Shown piece after piece: positions 10,775 through 20,637 of a stretch of 64,000 nucleotides of DNA. Positions within the stretch are counted from its first letter, which is position 1. Every line of letters begins with the position of its first letter. Made by a program: the position numbers and the translations under genes. The notes beneath the pieces are model-generated. The model saw nothing but the letters and a program-made list of their open reading frames with translations, searched no databases and was not told the DNA's origin. The DNA lies in contig NZ_KI392030.1 in the NCBI RefSeq assembly GCF_000158475.2, positions 79,528-143,527 on the forward strand. Reading direction: 5' to 3'. Source of the DNA: Oxalobacter paraformigenes (lineage in GTDB: Bacteria > Pseudomonadota > Gammaproteobacteria > Burkholderiales > Burkholderiaceae_D).

Positions 10775-12355
10775 ATGTCGGAAGAACAGAAAAGACTGCT
10801 GCAACAACAGTTATGGAACATTGCCAACACCTTGCGTGGCAAAATGAATGCCGATGAATTCAGGGACTATATCCTTGGATTCATATTCTACAAATACCTG
10901 TCCGAAAAAGTCGAAACCTATGCCAACAAGGCGCTGGAACCCGATAATAAAGTCTTTGCAGAACTCGACGAAACAAAACCGGAAGACAAAGCATATATCG
11001 ATGCCATCAGAGAAGAAGCCGTCGAAGATATCGGTTACTTTTTGAAACCTTCCGAACTGTTCCACGTCATTGCCCAAAAAGGAAACAAGAAAACCGACAA
11101 CTATATTCTCGTTGACTTGATAGGCATTCTCAAAAACATCGAACAAAGTACGATGGGGCATGATAGTGCTGACGATTTTATCAATCTTTTTGAAGATATC
11201 GATCTTACATCCAGCAAATTGGGCAGATCCAACACGGATAAGAATGCCTTGATTGCCAGAGTATTGGCACACCTTGATGCAATCGATTTCGACTTGTCCA
11301 ATACCGAAACCGATGTACTGGGCGACGCTTATGAATACCTGATTGGAGAATTCGCCAGCGGAGCGGGTAAAAAGGCAGGTGAATTTTACACACCTCAACC
11401 TGTTTCCACCCTATTGGCAAAACTGGTGACCTGCCATCGCAAAAAACTGCGCAATGTATACGATCCAACCTGTGGCAGTGGCTCATTACTCTTGCGCGTT
11501 AAACGGGAAGCCGAGTCTGTTGGCCGGATATATGGACAGGAACTGAACCGAACCACTTATAACCTGGCACGTATGAACATGATCCTGCATGATGTGCATT
11601 ACAGCGACTTCGACATCCGGCAAGAAGATACCCTTGAACGTCCACAGCACCGCGATTTGCGATTTGATGCCATCGTCGCCAATCCGCCTTTCTCTGCACA
11701 GTGGAGTGCCAACCCGTTATTCATGAATGACGAACGTTTCAGTGTGTACGGCAAACTGGCGCCAGCAAGCAAAGCCGACCTGGCATTCGTCGAACACATG
11801 ATCTATCAGTTGTCGGAAGAAGGAACAATGGCCGTCGTTATGCCGCATGGTGTCCTCTTCAGAGGATCATCAGAAGCACATATCCGGCGGCATATCATCG
11901 AAAAAATGAACTATCTCGATGCCGTTATCGGATTGCCGTCTAATATTTTTTACGGAACCAGTATTCCTACTTGCATACTTGTTCTTAAAAAATGCCGAAA
12001 ACATCCGGACAATATCCTGTTCATCGACGCCAGCCAGCATTTTGAAAAAGTCAAAACCCAGAATTTCCTGAGGAGTGAAGACATCGAGCGGATAGTCAAT
12101 GCCTATGCAGAAAGGAAAAACATCGACAAATTCGCTCATGTCGCTACGCTAAAGGAAATCGAAGAAAACGACTACAACCTGAATATACCCCGTTACGTTG
12201 ATACCTTTGAAAAGGAAGAAGAAATCGACATTGCCGCTGTAGCCAAAGAACTGGCAGCACTGGAAACCGACATGGCAAAAACGGATGCGACCATTGCCGG
12301 GTTCTGCAAAGAGCTGGGTATAGATGTTCCTTTCGCTATAGAGGGGGATAAATGA
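10775..12355 (+). CDS. hsdM: Type I restriction-modification methylase subunit
   Basis: HsdM supplies the adenine-N6 methyltransferase activity of the type I complex. The 526-residue protein has the HsdM N-terminal helical domain (LWNIANTLRGKMNADEFRDY) and the AdoMet motif DPTCGSGSLLL. The catalytic motif ANPPF lies at about residue 302. Length and sequence style fit the type IC (EcoR124I-like) group. It overlaps hsdS by four bases, indicating coupled translation. Confidence 0.97.
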   Translation: MSEEQKRLLQQQLWNIANTLRGKMNADEFRDYILGFIFYKYLSEKVETYANKALEPDNKVFAELDETKPEDKAYIDAIREEAVEDIGYFLKPSELFHVIAQKGNKKTDNYILVDLIGILKNIEQSTMGHDSADDFINLFEDIDLTSSKLGRSNTDKNALIARVLAHLDAIDFDLSNTETDVLGDAYEYLIGEFASGAGKKAGEFYTPQPVSTLLAKLVTCHRKKLRNVYDPTCGSGSLLLRVKREAESVGRIYGQELNRTTYNLARMNMILHDVHYSDFDIRQEDTLERPQHRDLRFDAIVANPPFSAQWSANPLFMNDERFSVYGKLAPASKADLAFVEHMIYQLSEEGTMAVVMPHGVLFRGSSEAHIRRHIIEKMNYLDAVIGLPSNIFYGTSIPTCILVLKKCRKHPDNILFIDASQHFEKVKTQNFLRSEDIERIVNAYAERKNIDKFAHVATLKEIEENDYNLNIPRYVDTFEKEEEIDIAAVAKELAALETDMAKTDATIAGFCKELGIDVPFAIEGDK

Positions 12356-13494
12356 TGGCTGTGCCGAAGCTACGGTTCAAGGATGAGCATGGGGAAGAGT
12401 TTCTGGGGTGGGAAGAAAAAAAACTAGGAGATGTGTGTGTTACTTTTTCTGGAGGTACACCTTCTGTAACAAATTCTACCTACTACAATGGATGTATACC
12501 TTTCATAAAATCAGGAGAGATAAATAAAAGCTATACAGAAGCATTCTTAACTGAAAAGGGATTAAAAAATTCCTCTGCAAAGCTTGTAAAAAAGGGTGAT
12601 CTTTTGTATGCACTATATGGTGCTACAAGTGGAGAATCAGGTATTTCCAAGATAAACGGAGCCATTAATCAAGCAATTTTATGTATTAAGTCTGATATTT
12701 TAGATTTAAAGTATCTCAAAAATTTATTATGTTTTAATAAAAATAGAATTACCGGAATGTATCTTCAGGGAGGACAAGGAAATTTATCCGCAGAAATTAT
12801 AAAATCTCTAAAATTTTATTTTCCATCTTCTCCCGAGCAAACCAAAATCGCCAATTTCCTCTCAGCGATTGACGAAAAAATTTCGCATATCAATAAAAAA
12901 CTGGATTTGCTGAAGCAGTACAAAAAAGGCATGATGCAGAAAATTTTCAATCAGGATATTCGATTCAAGGATGAGAATGGGGAAGAGTTTCCTGAGTGGG
13001 AGGAAAAAGAATTCAACAATGTATTCTCCACTATACCATCTAAAAAATATCAAATTTTTAGCACAGAGATTAATGAAGTTGGGCAATTTCCTGTGCTTGA
13101 CCAGTCTCAAGCATTAATTGCTGGATATAGTGATCAGCAGGATAAAGTATGTCATATTTCTCCTATTATAGTTTTTGGTGATCATACAACTGTTGTTAAG
13201 TATTTTGAAAAACCTTTCATTGTAGGTGCGGACGGTACAAAATTACTCTTCTGTCATAATGGAATAACTAAATTTTTCTTGTATGTAATTGAGTTTGATC
13301 CCGTGATCCCGGAAGGATATAAAAGACATTTTTCTCTTTTAAGGGAAAAAAATTTCCCCTTCCCTTGTATTGAAGAACAAACCAAAATCGCCAACTTCCT
13401 CTCAGCCATCGACGAAAAAATCGCCCTTGTTGAAAAACAGCTTGCATCGACTAGAGAATACAAGAAAGGTTTGATGCAACAACTTTTTATTTAA
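12352..13494 (+). CDS. hsdS: Type I restriction-modification specificity subunit
   Basis: HsdS recognises the bipartite DNA target. The 380-residue protein has two target-recognition domains, each preceded by a near-repeat of RFKDE(H/N)GEEF and each followed by TKIANFLSAIDEKI and a coiled spacer ending QYKKGMMQ or EYKKGLMQ. The recognition domains are much richer in A and T than hsdM and hsdR, as usual for exchangeable specificity modules. The start codon overlaps the hsdM stop, and hsdR begins four bases after this gene. Confidence 0.95.
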   Translation: MMAVPKLRFKDEHGEEFLGWEEKKLGDVCVTFSGGTPSVTNSTYYNGCIPFIKSGEINKSYTEAFLTEKGLKNSSAKLVKKGDLLYALYGATSGESGISKINGAINQAILCIKSDILDLKYLKNLLCFNKNRITGMYLQGGQGNLSAEIIKSLKFYFPSSPEQTKIANFLSAIDEKISHINKKLDLLKQYKKGMMQKIFNQDIRFKDENGEEFPEWEEKEFNNVFSTIPSKKYQIFSTEINEVGQFPVLDQSQALIAGYSDQQDKVCHISPIIVFGDHTTVVKYFEKPFIVGADGTKLLFCHNGITKFFLYVIEFDPVIPEGYKRHFSLLREKNFPFPCIEEQTKIANFLSAIDEKIALVEKQLASTREYKKGLMQQLFI

Positions 13495-13498
13495 TGCC

Positions 13499-16492
13499 AT
13501 GTCCATTCAATCAGAAGCCGCGCTCGAAAAATTATTGATCGAACAATTACAAGGCTTGGAATACGAGTTCGTTAAAATCGGCGATGAAGCTGATATGCTC
13601 GCCAACCTCAAGAAACAGCTGGAAATCCATAACGAGTTGACTGACGCTCCCTTGAGTGAAGATGAATTCACTCAGATCAAGCATTATCTCAATAACGGTG
13701 GCATATTCGAGCGTGCAGGACTCTTGAGAAATATTTGCAATCTGAAACGCGACGACGGTAGTACAAGGGAAATTCGTTTTCTGAACCAGGAAGCATGGTG
13801 TAAAAATGAATTTCAGGTGGCGAATCAAATCACCATGGAAGGTGAATACGAAAACCGGTATGACGTGACTATCCTGATCAATGGATTACCCCTTGTCCAG
13901 ATAGAACTGAAAAGAAAAGATACTGAATTAAAAGTCGCCTTCGATCAAATCAATCGTTACCGATATCACTCTTATGACGCGGGTATCGGACTGTTTCAGT
14001 ATGTTCAGATATTCATCATCAGCAATGGTAACGAAACCAAATACTTTGCCAACAATCCCGGGCAATCCTTTGACTTCACCTTCTACTGGTCAGACGAAAA
14101 TAACAAGCGCATTACCTCTCTTCAGGAATTTACCGATACTTTCCTGAGGCCGTGCCACATTGTCAAAATGATTGCGAAATACATTATCTTGGCGCAAGAG
14201 TATAAAGAAGAGTCAGAGGTAGGCCTGAAGAGGAAAAAAGGCAAAACAGCAGCCCAAGCCATCAAGAGAGAAGTCACTAAACGCTATCTTGTTATCCTCC
14301 GCCCATATCAGTATTACGCTGTTGAAGCTATTGTCAATAAAGTCAAAAACTGCAATGACAACGGTTATATCTGGCATACGACCGGTTCAGGAAAAACCCT
14401 GACCTCCTTTAAAGCCAGCCAGATTATCGATACGTTGGAAAACGTCGAAAAAGTTCTTTTTGTCGTGGACAGAAAAGATCTGGATAACCAGACAGCTGAA
14501 GCATTCAACCAGTATCAGGAAGGAAGTGTCGACGGTACAAGCAATACCAAAGCGTTGATAAAACAGTTGGCCGACAGTGCTATAGACAAGAGCAGTACCA
14601 AGCTGATCGTCACTACCATACAAAAACTGAATAATGCGGTTATGCAACCGAAATTCAGCAAACAGATCGAGCATTTGAAGAATAAAAAAGTCGTCTTCAT
14701 TTTCGATGAATGTCATCGAAGCCAGTTTGGCGAAACCCATCAGAATATCAAAAAATTCTTCAACAAGGCCCAGATGTTCGGATTTACAGGTACGCCTATT
14801 TTTGCCGACAATGCCTCATCAGGTATGGGAATCCAGAAGGCGCTTAAAGAAGGCACGCTCCTGACAGATGGAACAGAGATAAAAAAGACAACCAAAGCCT
14901 TGTTCGGTGAATGCCTGCATCGCTACATCATTACCGATGCCATTCGAGACGGAAATGTTTTACCGTTTTCCGTGGAATATATCGGACAATACAAACAAAA
15001 TGGGACTGGGACAACGCTCGATATCCAGGTGGAAGATATCGACACCGAAGAGTTATTTGAGAGTGAAGATCGGCTCAGAAAAATTACTCGATACATTCTG
15101 AGCAATCACGATGCTAAAACAAAGCAGAGACAATTCACAGCCATGTTCTGCGTAAGTGGAGTTAAAACACTCATCAAATATTACGACCTGTTCAAGGAAG
15201 AGCAGGCAAAATTGGGAACAGACCTCACCATTGCCACGATCTTCAGTTATGCCCCCAATGAAGAAGACCCCAATGCACATGGATTCGACATCGGAGCCAT
15301 ACCGGATGAAGAGCTGGAAGTCGATAGCAAAAAAATGTCCCCCTTCAGTCGCGACAGACTGGAAGAATTCATCGGTGACTATAATGCCCGGTTCGGTACC
15401 AGCTATACGACCAAGGATAGTGATAGTTTTTATAACTATTACAAGAACATCAGTGACCGTACCAGAAATGGGGAAATTGACATCCTTTTAGTCGTCAACA
15501 TGTTTCTGACCGGATTCGACAGCAAAAGATTGAACACTCTCTATGTCGACAAAAATCTCAAATATCATGGATTGATACAGGCATATTCACGCACCAATAG
15601 AATCATCAATATCCATAAATCTCATGGACAGATTGTTTGTTTCAGAAATTTGAAAAAACAGACTGACGATGCCATTGCTCTATTCGCCAGTAAAGATGCC
15701 AAAGAAGTCGTTTTATTGGAGCCATACGGTCACTATGTCAAGAAATTTAATGAGGGCGTGACCAGGTTGTTAGAGATCGTCCCGGATGTTAATGTCGTAC
15801 TTGAAGACGAAAATGAGCAACTCGAATTCGTCAAACGCTTCCGCGAACTGCTGCGTCTTTACAATATCTTGAAGAGCTTTTGTGATTTTCAGGAAAACGA
15901 TCTTTTGCTGACAGAGCAGCAAATGGCTGAGTACATGGGAAAAGTCAGAAATCTTCAATACAGCATTTCCAAGCAAACAGGAAAACAAAAAGTGTCCATA
16001 TTGAAAGATGTGGATTTTTTCCTGGATGTGATGCACAGCGATGAAATCAATGTATCGTACATTCTGAGGAAGTGCTTTGAATTGAAGAAAACCCCAGAAG
16101 ACAAGATTGATAAAAAGCGCAAGGAAATTCAAAATCTGCTGAATACGAGTCCCTCTCTACATTCCAAACGTGAATTGATCGAAAAATTCATTGAGGAAAA
16201 CCTTCCGAAAATATCCAGCGGCGACAGTATAGAAGCCTTGTTTGCCGACTTCAGGAATAAAGAAGCAGCAGCTGCCTTGCGAAAATTGTGCGAGGAAGAA
16301 AAACTGGCGCAGGAAAAACTGGAAAAAATAATTCAGGGATACGTTTTTGCGGGGCGTTTCCCAAAGAGTACAGATATCAAAGATGCGTTTACCGTGAAGG
16401 TGAGTATTTTGAAGATGAAGACGGTAATGGACACAGTTACACAAAAGATTAAGAATTTTATTAGTACATATGTGGATGGGTTTGAGGGATGA
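13499..16492 (+). CDS. hsdR: Type I restriction endonuclease subunit
   Basis: HsdR is the ATP-driven translocase and nuclease of the complex. The 997-residue protein has an N-terminal PD-(D/E)xK nuclease region (RYDVTILINGLPLVQIELKR; the E-x-K is in IELKR). The helicase Walker A motif HTTGSGKT is near residue 292 and the DEAD-like motif DECHR near 402, followed by FTGTP, TGFDSKRLNTL and SRTNR. The C-terminal helical domain binds HsdM/HsdS. All motifs are intact, so the system looks functional. Confidence 0.97.
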   Translation: MSIQSEAALEKLLIEQLQGLEYEFVKIGDEADMLANLKKQLEIHNELTDAPLSEDEFTQIKHYLNNGGIFERAGLLRNICNLKRDDGSTREIRFLNQEAWCKNEFQVANQITMEGEYENRYDVTILINGLPLVQIELKRKDTELKVAFDQINRYRYHSYDAGIGLFQYVQIFIISNGNETKYFANNPGQSFDFTFYWSDENNKRITSLQEFTDTFLRPCHIVKMIAKYIILAQEYKEESEVGLKRKKGKTAAQAIKREVTKRYLVILRPYQYYAVEAIVNKVKNCNDNGYIWHTTGSGKTLTSFKASQIIDTLENVEKVLFVVDRKDLDNQTAEAFNQYQEGSVDGTSNTKALIKQLADSAIDKSSTKLIVTTIQKLNNAVMQPKFSKQIEHLKNKKVVFIFDECHRSQFGETHQNIKKFFNKAQMFGFTGTPIFADNASSGMGIQKALKEGTLLTDGTEIKKTTKALFGECLHRYIITDAIRDGNVLPFSVEYIGQYKQNGTGTTLDIQVEDIDTEELFESEDRLRKITRYILSNHDAKTKQRQFTAMFCVSGVKTLIKYYDLFKEEQAKLGTDLTIATIFSYAPNEEDPNAHGFDIGAIPDEELEVDSKKMSPFSRDRLEEFIGDYNARFGTSYTTKDSDSFYNYYKNISDRTRNGEIDILLVVNMFLTGFDSKRLNTLYVDKNLKYHGLIQAYSRTNRIINIHKSHGQIVCFRNLKKQTDDAIALFASKDAKEVVLLEPYGHYVKKFNEGVTRLLEIVPDVNVVLEDENEQLEFVKRFRELLRLYNILKSFCDFQENDLLLTEQQMAEYMGKVRNLQYSISKQTGKQKVSILKDVDFFLDVMHSDEINVSYILRKCFELKKTPEDKIDKKRKEIQNLLNTSPSLHSKRELIEKFIEENLPKISSGDSIEALFADFRNKEAAAALRKLCEEEKLAQEKLEKIIQGYVFAGRFPKSTDIKDAFTVKVSILKMKTVMDTVTQKIKNFISTYVDGFEG

Positions 16493-16670
16493 ATATTTGC
16501 CGTAGAGTAGGTGTAAACCAACGAGGAAGAAGTAAATTTTGAAGGATGGTTGCAAGATAGACCGTGTTAATGTCCATTAAATCTATCTCGATAGAAGAGA
16601 AATAAAATTCTACCGGGGCAATTTTTTGGGCAGAATTTATATTGTATTTTATAACCTGTTGTTTCATGTA
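16493..16670. other. A/T-rich spacer at the island's right end
   Basis: No gene or clear regulatory site is visible between the hsdR stop and the right-hand repeat. The sequence is A/T rich and carries only short overlapping frames. Confidence 0.5.
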
Positions 16671-16761
16671 TCGACTTCTCCCCTCACCAAAGAATTAATT
16701 CAGGCCGTCTAAAGAAGTACATTAACCCACGTAATTTCAATGATTTACGTGGTTTTTTTGT
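16671..16761 (+). repeat. Right island junction (attR-like) repeat
   Basis: Starts TCGACTTCTCCCCTCACCAAAG, a degenerate copy of the tRNA-Thr 3' end. It continues with ATTCAGGCCGTC, AAGAAGTACATTAACCCACG and the same hairpin and T run seen at 9295-9346. Several mismatches, and loss of part of the acceptor stem, suggest an old integration. Confidence 0.75.
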
Positions 16762-16794
16762 GTTTGCCGTTCCAGGTTTCCCGGCAAAAAGACA

Positions 16795-17328
16795 TTAACC
16801 GCCAGCATTCAACTGTTTTTGTATCCAGGTCATGACTACGGCTACGACATACTCCTGTTGCTGTTGCGTCAATGCTGCACCGGATTCAATATGGTGCCAT
16901 TTCCGCAGGCAGTTGCGGCAACAGGTCCCGGTTGCATGCTGTGCAAGGAATACAGGGTGGCCTCGCATAGGCGTTTGCTTCCCGTCGTTTGGAATGAAAG
17001 CCGCTGAAAGACGGGTGCGGATGAAGTCTCGCGCATGTTGGGTTATTGTTTCCATCCCTTTGTCACGGATGTACTGGCGTTCTTTGATACCGAGGCGGAA
17101 ACTGTTCCGGAAACGGGAAGTGGAAAGCGCCATGAGGCGTTCCTGAACCGTCTCCCGTTCTTCCAGAGAGGATACCGGACAAGCCTGTATTCCGGCGGCG
17201 GCTTGCTGGTCAGACAGCCTGGAAGAGGACGGGACGCAAGGGGCAGCGCGCGAAGAACCGGGCTGTTCTTCCTTTTCCCAGAAATCCAGTTGTTTGCATT
17301 CCCTACGGTTTTTGCGTGGAGGAGCCAT
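16795..17328 (-). CDS. DUF4186-like protein
   Basis: The C-terminal 115 residues carry a well-conserved block: FRNSFRLGIKERQYIRDKG, HARDFIRTRL, NDGKQTPMRGHPVFLAQHAT and CCRNCLRKWHHI. From memory this matches the uncharacterised DUF4186 family. The His and the Cys triplet could bind a metal. The N-terminal 60 residues are low complexity and basic. The ATG at 17328 is chosen because the longer frame to 17439 would run into the divergent gene's leader; neither has a clear ribosome site. It lies just outside the right island junction. Function is unknown. Confidence 0.65.
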   Translation of the reverse strand: MAPPRKNRRECKQLDFWEKEEQPGSSRAAPCVPSSSRLSDQQAAAGIQACPVSSLEERETVQERLMALSTSRFRNSFRLGIKERQYIRDKGMETITQHARDFIRTRLSAAFIPNDGKQTPMRGHPVFLAQHATGTCCRNCLRKWHHIESGAALTQQQQEYVVAVVMTWIQKQLNAGG

Positions 17329-17497
17329 GGACTTTATGGCAACGGTACGTTTTGTAAGCGGTTTTTCAGTTTTGATTTGCAAATGAAGATACAGGTTTCC
17401 AAGTATAATTCCAAATTTGGCCGATAGCGCATCCTGCATTTTTCAATCCGTTTGCAGGGATTACCCTGTCGGTTTCAACCGTTTTTTCGAGTGTGGT

Positions 17498-17998
17498 ATG
17501 GCTAAACAGGCGCAGGAAAGAGTTTGTCTGGATTGTGGGGAGTCTTTCAAAGGCAATCCGCGAGCCCGGTATTGTCCGAAATGCCGGGAATTCCGCAGAG
17601 AAGGAATCCGTTATCAGGAAGCGAAAACGAGAGGGCCGGGGCCGATCAAGCGTCTGGTTGCACGGATAGAACCGATCAAGAAGTATCTTTCTTTCTGGCG
17701 TCTGGTTATTCTGAATGTCGTGTTTTTGCTGATTGGCTTTTCATGCGTCTGGTATTTGCATAGCCTGCCTTTCAGTATCGAAACGCAGCAAAAGATCGAG
17801 GCTTTTGCGCCTTCCAACCTGGCGTTGACGGTTCTGCTTGTCTGGGGAAGCGCCATGCGGCTTTTCTACTGGTATAAGGAAAACAGGTCGGCGGATAATC
17901 CGACATACTGGCGGGACAATTACTGGAAACAACTCGCAGCATGGCTTGCCGGAATAGTATTTACCGAATTCTGGGCCATGATCTTTCTAGTGCTCTGA
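17498..17998 (+). CDS. Zinc-ribbon membrane protein of unknown function
   Basis: The 166-residue product begins with a zinc-ribbon, CLDCGESF then RYCPKC, followed by a basic linker. It has two or three hydrophobic segments: LVILNVVFLLIGFSCVWYL, LALTVLLVWGSAMRLFYW and a C-terminal one ending WAMIFLVL. A small inner-membrane protein with a cytosolic metal-binding head is likely. The ATG at 17498 begins just before the zinc ribbon and is preferred over the upstream 17417. A strong terminator follows. I do not recognise a named family. Confidence 0.7.
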   Translation: MAKQAQERVCLDCGESFKGNPRARYCPKCREFRREGIRYQEAKTRGPGPIKRLVARIEPIKKYLSFWRLVILNVVFLLIGFSCVWYLHSLPFSIETQQKIEAFAPSNLALTVLLVWGSAMRLFYWYKENRSADNPTYWRDNYWKQLAAWLAGIVFTEFWAMIFLVL

Positions 17999-18018
17999 TT
18001 TTCCCGTTTTCAATCGGA

Positions 18019-18049
18019 CGGCTGATGGTATGCCATCAGCCGTTTTTTT
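18019..18049 (+). terminator. Rho-independent terminator
   Basis: CGGCTGATGG (18019-18028), loop TATG and CCATCAGCCG (18033-18042), then seven T. It separates the zinc-ribbon gene from the phosphite operon. Confidence 0.9.
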
Positions 18050-18054
18050 ATGGT

Positions 18055-18072
18055 CTGTCACGGAACCGTCAT
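18055..18072 (+). promoter_or_regulatory. Putative Pho box of the phosphite operon
   Basis: CTGTCACGGAACCGTCAT contains two heptamers, CTGTCAC and CCGTCAT, whose starts are 11 bases apart. This is the spacing and near-consensus of a PhoB direct-repeat site. It lies 71 bases upstream of the first ptx gene, directly after the previous terminator. Phosphate-starvation control would fit a phosphorus-scavenging operon. This is a pattern match only. Confidence 0.5.
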
Positions 18073-18142
18073 ATCGCATTCCTAACATGGCTTCGTTTAC
18101 CGGTTCGTTCATCCGAACGGATTCAAGGAAGGAGCGCAAGCC

Positions 18143-18934
18143 ATGATTCAACTGGAAAATGTTTCTGTCAAATATGGGGATGCTATTGCATTGCATCCCT
18201 TGTCTCTGAAAATCAATGAAGGTCAATTTACTGTTCTGCTGGGTTCGTCCGGTGCCGGAAAGTCGACTTTTTTGAGATGCCTCAATCTGATGAACAATCT
18301 GGATAGCGGGCATGTCCGGGTTTCAGGCTTTAATGGAAACTGGAACAGGCAAAAGCTGCAAAGGCTTCGTCGCGAGACCGGAATGATCTTTCAACAGCAT
18401 CAGCTGATAGTCAGGCAGACCGCTCTTCAAAACGTTTTGATGGGCCGGCTCGGCTATCACTCTGTGCTCCGGTCGCTTTTCCCGTTATCGAAAACCGAAC
18501 AGGAACTGGGTTTGCAGAGCCTGAAACGTGTCGGACTGCTTGACAAGGCCTTGTGCCGGGTAGACCGGTTGAGCGGTGGCCAACAACAGCGCGTGGGTAT
18601 TGCGCGTGTGCTGGTTCAGCAACCCAAAACGATTCTGGCCGATGAACCGGTTGCCAGTCTTGATCCGGCAACGGCAGACGAAGTGCTGAGCCTGATTCAT
18701 TCGATCTCGCAGGAAGGCGGCATTTCCGCCGTGGTCAGCCTGCATCAGGTCGATCTGGCCCGGAAATATGCCGACCGGATTATCGGTCTGGCAGGCGGGC
18801 GCATTGTTTTCGATGGCCGCCCGGAAGAATTGACCGAGGCGAAAGTGGATGAGCTCTATCGGAACAGGCGTTCCGAACCGAAAACGGAAGTGTCCGGCCG
18901 CTTATTGAATTTACCTGTCCCATTGGCAAGTTAA
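18143..18934 (+). CDS. ptxA: Phosphite ABC transporter ATP-binding protein
   Basis: A 263-residue PhnC-type ATPase. It has Walker A GSSGAGKST (residues 34-42), a Q-loop in FQQHQLIV, signature LSGGQQQR, Walker B ILADEP and the switch His in SLHQVDLA. It should energise uptake by the two following gene products. AGGAAGGAG lies nine bases before the ATG. PhnC and PtxA are hard to tell apart by sequence; the phosphite assignment rests on the ptxD gene at the end of the operon. Confidence 0.9.
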   Translation: MIQLENVSVKYGDAIALHPLSLKINEGQFTVLLGSSGAGKSTFLRCLNLMNNLDSGHVRVSGFNGNWNRQKLQRLRRETGMIFQQHQLIVRQTALQNVLMGRLGYHSVLRSLFPLSKTEQELGLQSLKRVGLLDKALCRVDRLSGGQQQRVGIARVLVQQPKTILADEPVASLDPATADEVLSLIHSISQEGGISAVVSLHQVDLARKYADRIIGLAGGRIVFDGRPEELTEAKVDELYRNRRSEPKTEVSGRLLNLPVPLAS

Positions 18935-19801
<867 letters not shown>

Positions 19802-19816
19802 TCAGTGAGAATACAT

Positions 19817-20620
19817 ATGTCTTCGTCCATCGAATTTGCCCCTTTCCTGAGAGCGAGACGTCGTGCCTGGAACACGTCTCTGGCAACAGTTGCGATACTG
19901 GCAATCGTGATCGCCGGATGTTGCTACTATGCCGGTCTGTTTGACATGGAACGCCTTGTCGAGGGCGTTCCCAGTCTGGCCAGTCTGGTGTCAGAAATGT
20001 TTCCGCCGGATTTTTCACAGTTGAACAACTGGATCAAGCCTGTTTCTGATACCTTGGCCATGAGTGTCGCCGGAACGGCAATCGCGGTCATCCTGTCGGT
20101 TCCACTGGCTGTGCTGGCAGCCCGAAACACCAGTCCGCATCCTCTGGTTTTTCACTTTTTCCGGGGGGTGCTAAATGGGCTGCGTTCGATTCCCGAACTC
20201 ATCATGGGCATCGTATTTGTGGCGGCTGTCGGATTCGGCGCTTTGCCGGGGGTGCTCGCGCTGGCTTTCCATTCTGTTGGGATGGTCGCCAAGTTTTTTG
20301 CGGAATCCATTGAACATGTCGATCCCGCTCCGGTAGAAGCGGCCAGAGCGGCCGGATGTTCCCCGTTACAGGTCATTCTTCACGGAATTTTCCCGCAAGT
20401 ATTTTCGCAAATGGCCGATACAGCCATTTATCGCTGGGAATACAATTTCCGGGCTTCGACTGTCATGGGCATGGTCGGCGCCGGCGGAATCGGTTTCGAA
20501 CTGATCGGTTCCTTGCGGATCATGCAATATCAGGAAGTATCGGCCATTCTTGTCGTCATTTTGCTGATGGTGACCGCTGTCGATGCGCTCGGTTCGTGGC
20601 TTCGTAAAAAAACCCAATAA
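19817..20620 (+). CDS. ptxC: Phosphite ABC transporter permease
   Basis: A PhnE-type permease of about 267 residues with around six membrane segments. The cytoplasmic coupling loop EAARAAGCSPLQVILHGIFPQV is the EAA motif that contacts the ATPase, and RASTVMGMVGAGGIGFEL follows. The ATG at 19817 (MSSSIEF) is preferred; a GTG four codons upstream is possible. It is tightly placed between the binding-protein gene and ptxD. Confidence 0.88.
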   Translation: MSSSIEFAPFLRARRRAWNTSLATVAILAIVIAGCCYYAGLFDMERLVEGVPSLASLVSEMFPPDFSQLNNWIKPVSDTLAMSVAGTAIAVILSVPLAVLAARNTSPHPLVFHFFRGVLNGLRSIPELIMGIVFVAAVGFGALPGVLALAFHSVGMVAKFFAESIEHVDPAPVEAARAAGCSPLQVILHGIFPQVFSQMADTAIYRWEYNFRASTVMGMVGAGGIGFELIGSLRIMQYQEVSAILVVILLMVTAVDALGSWLRKKTQ

Positions 20621-20637
20621 GAAATTCAGGATGAAAT

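Noticed and set aside
9295..16761. CRISPR-type array from the repeated AAGAAGTACATTAACCC unit
   Set aside because: Only two copies exist, over 7 kb apart at the island borders; they are integration-junction repeats.
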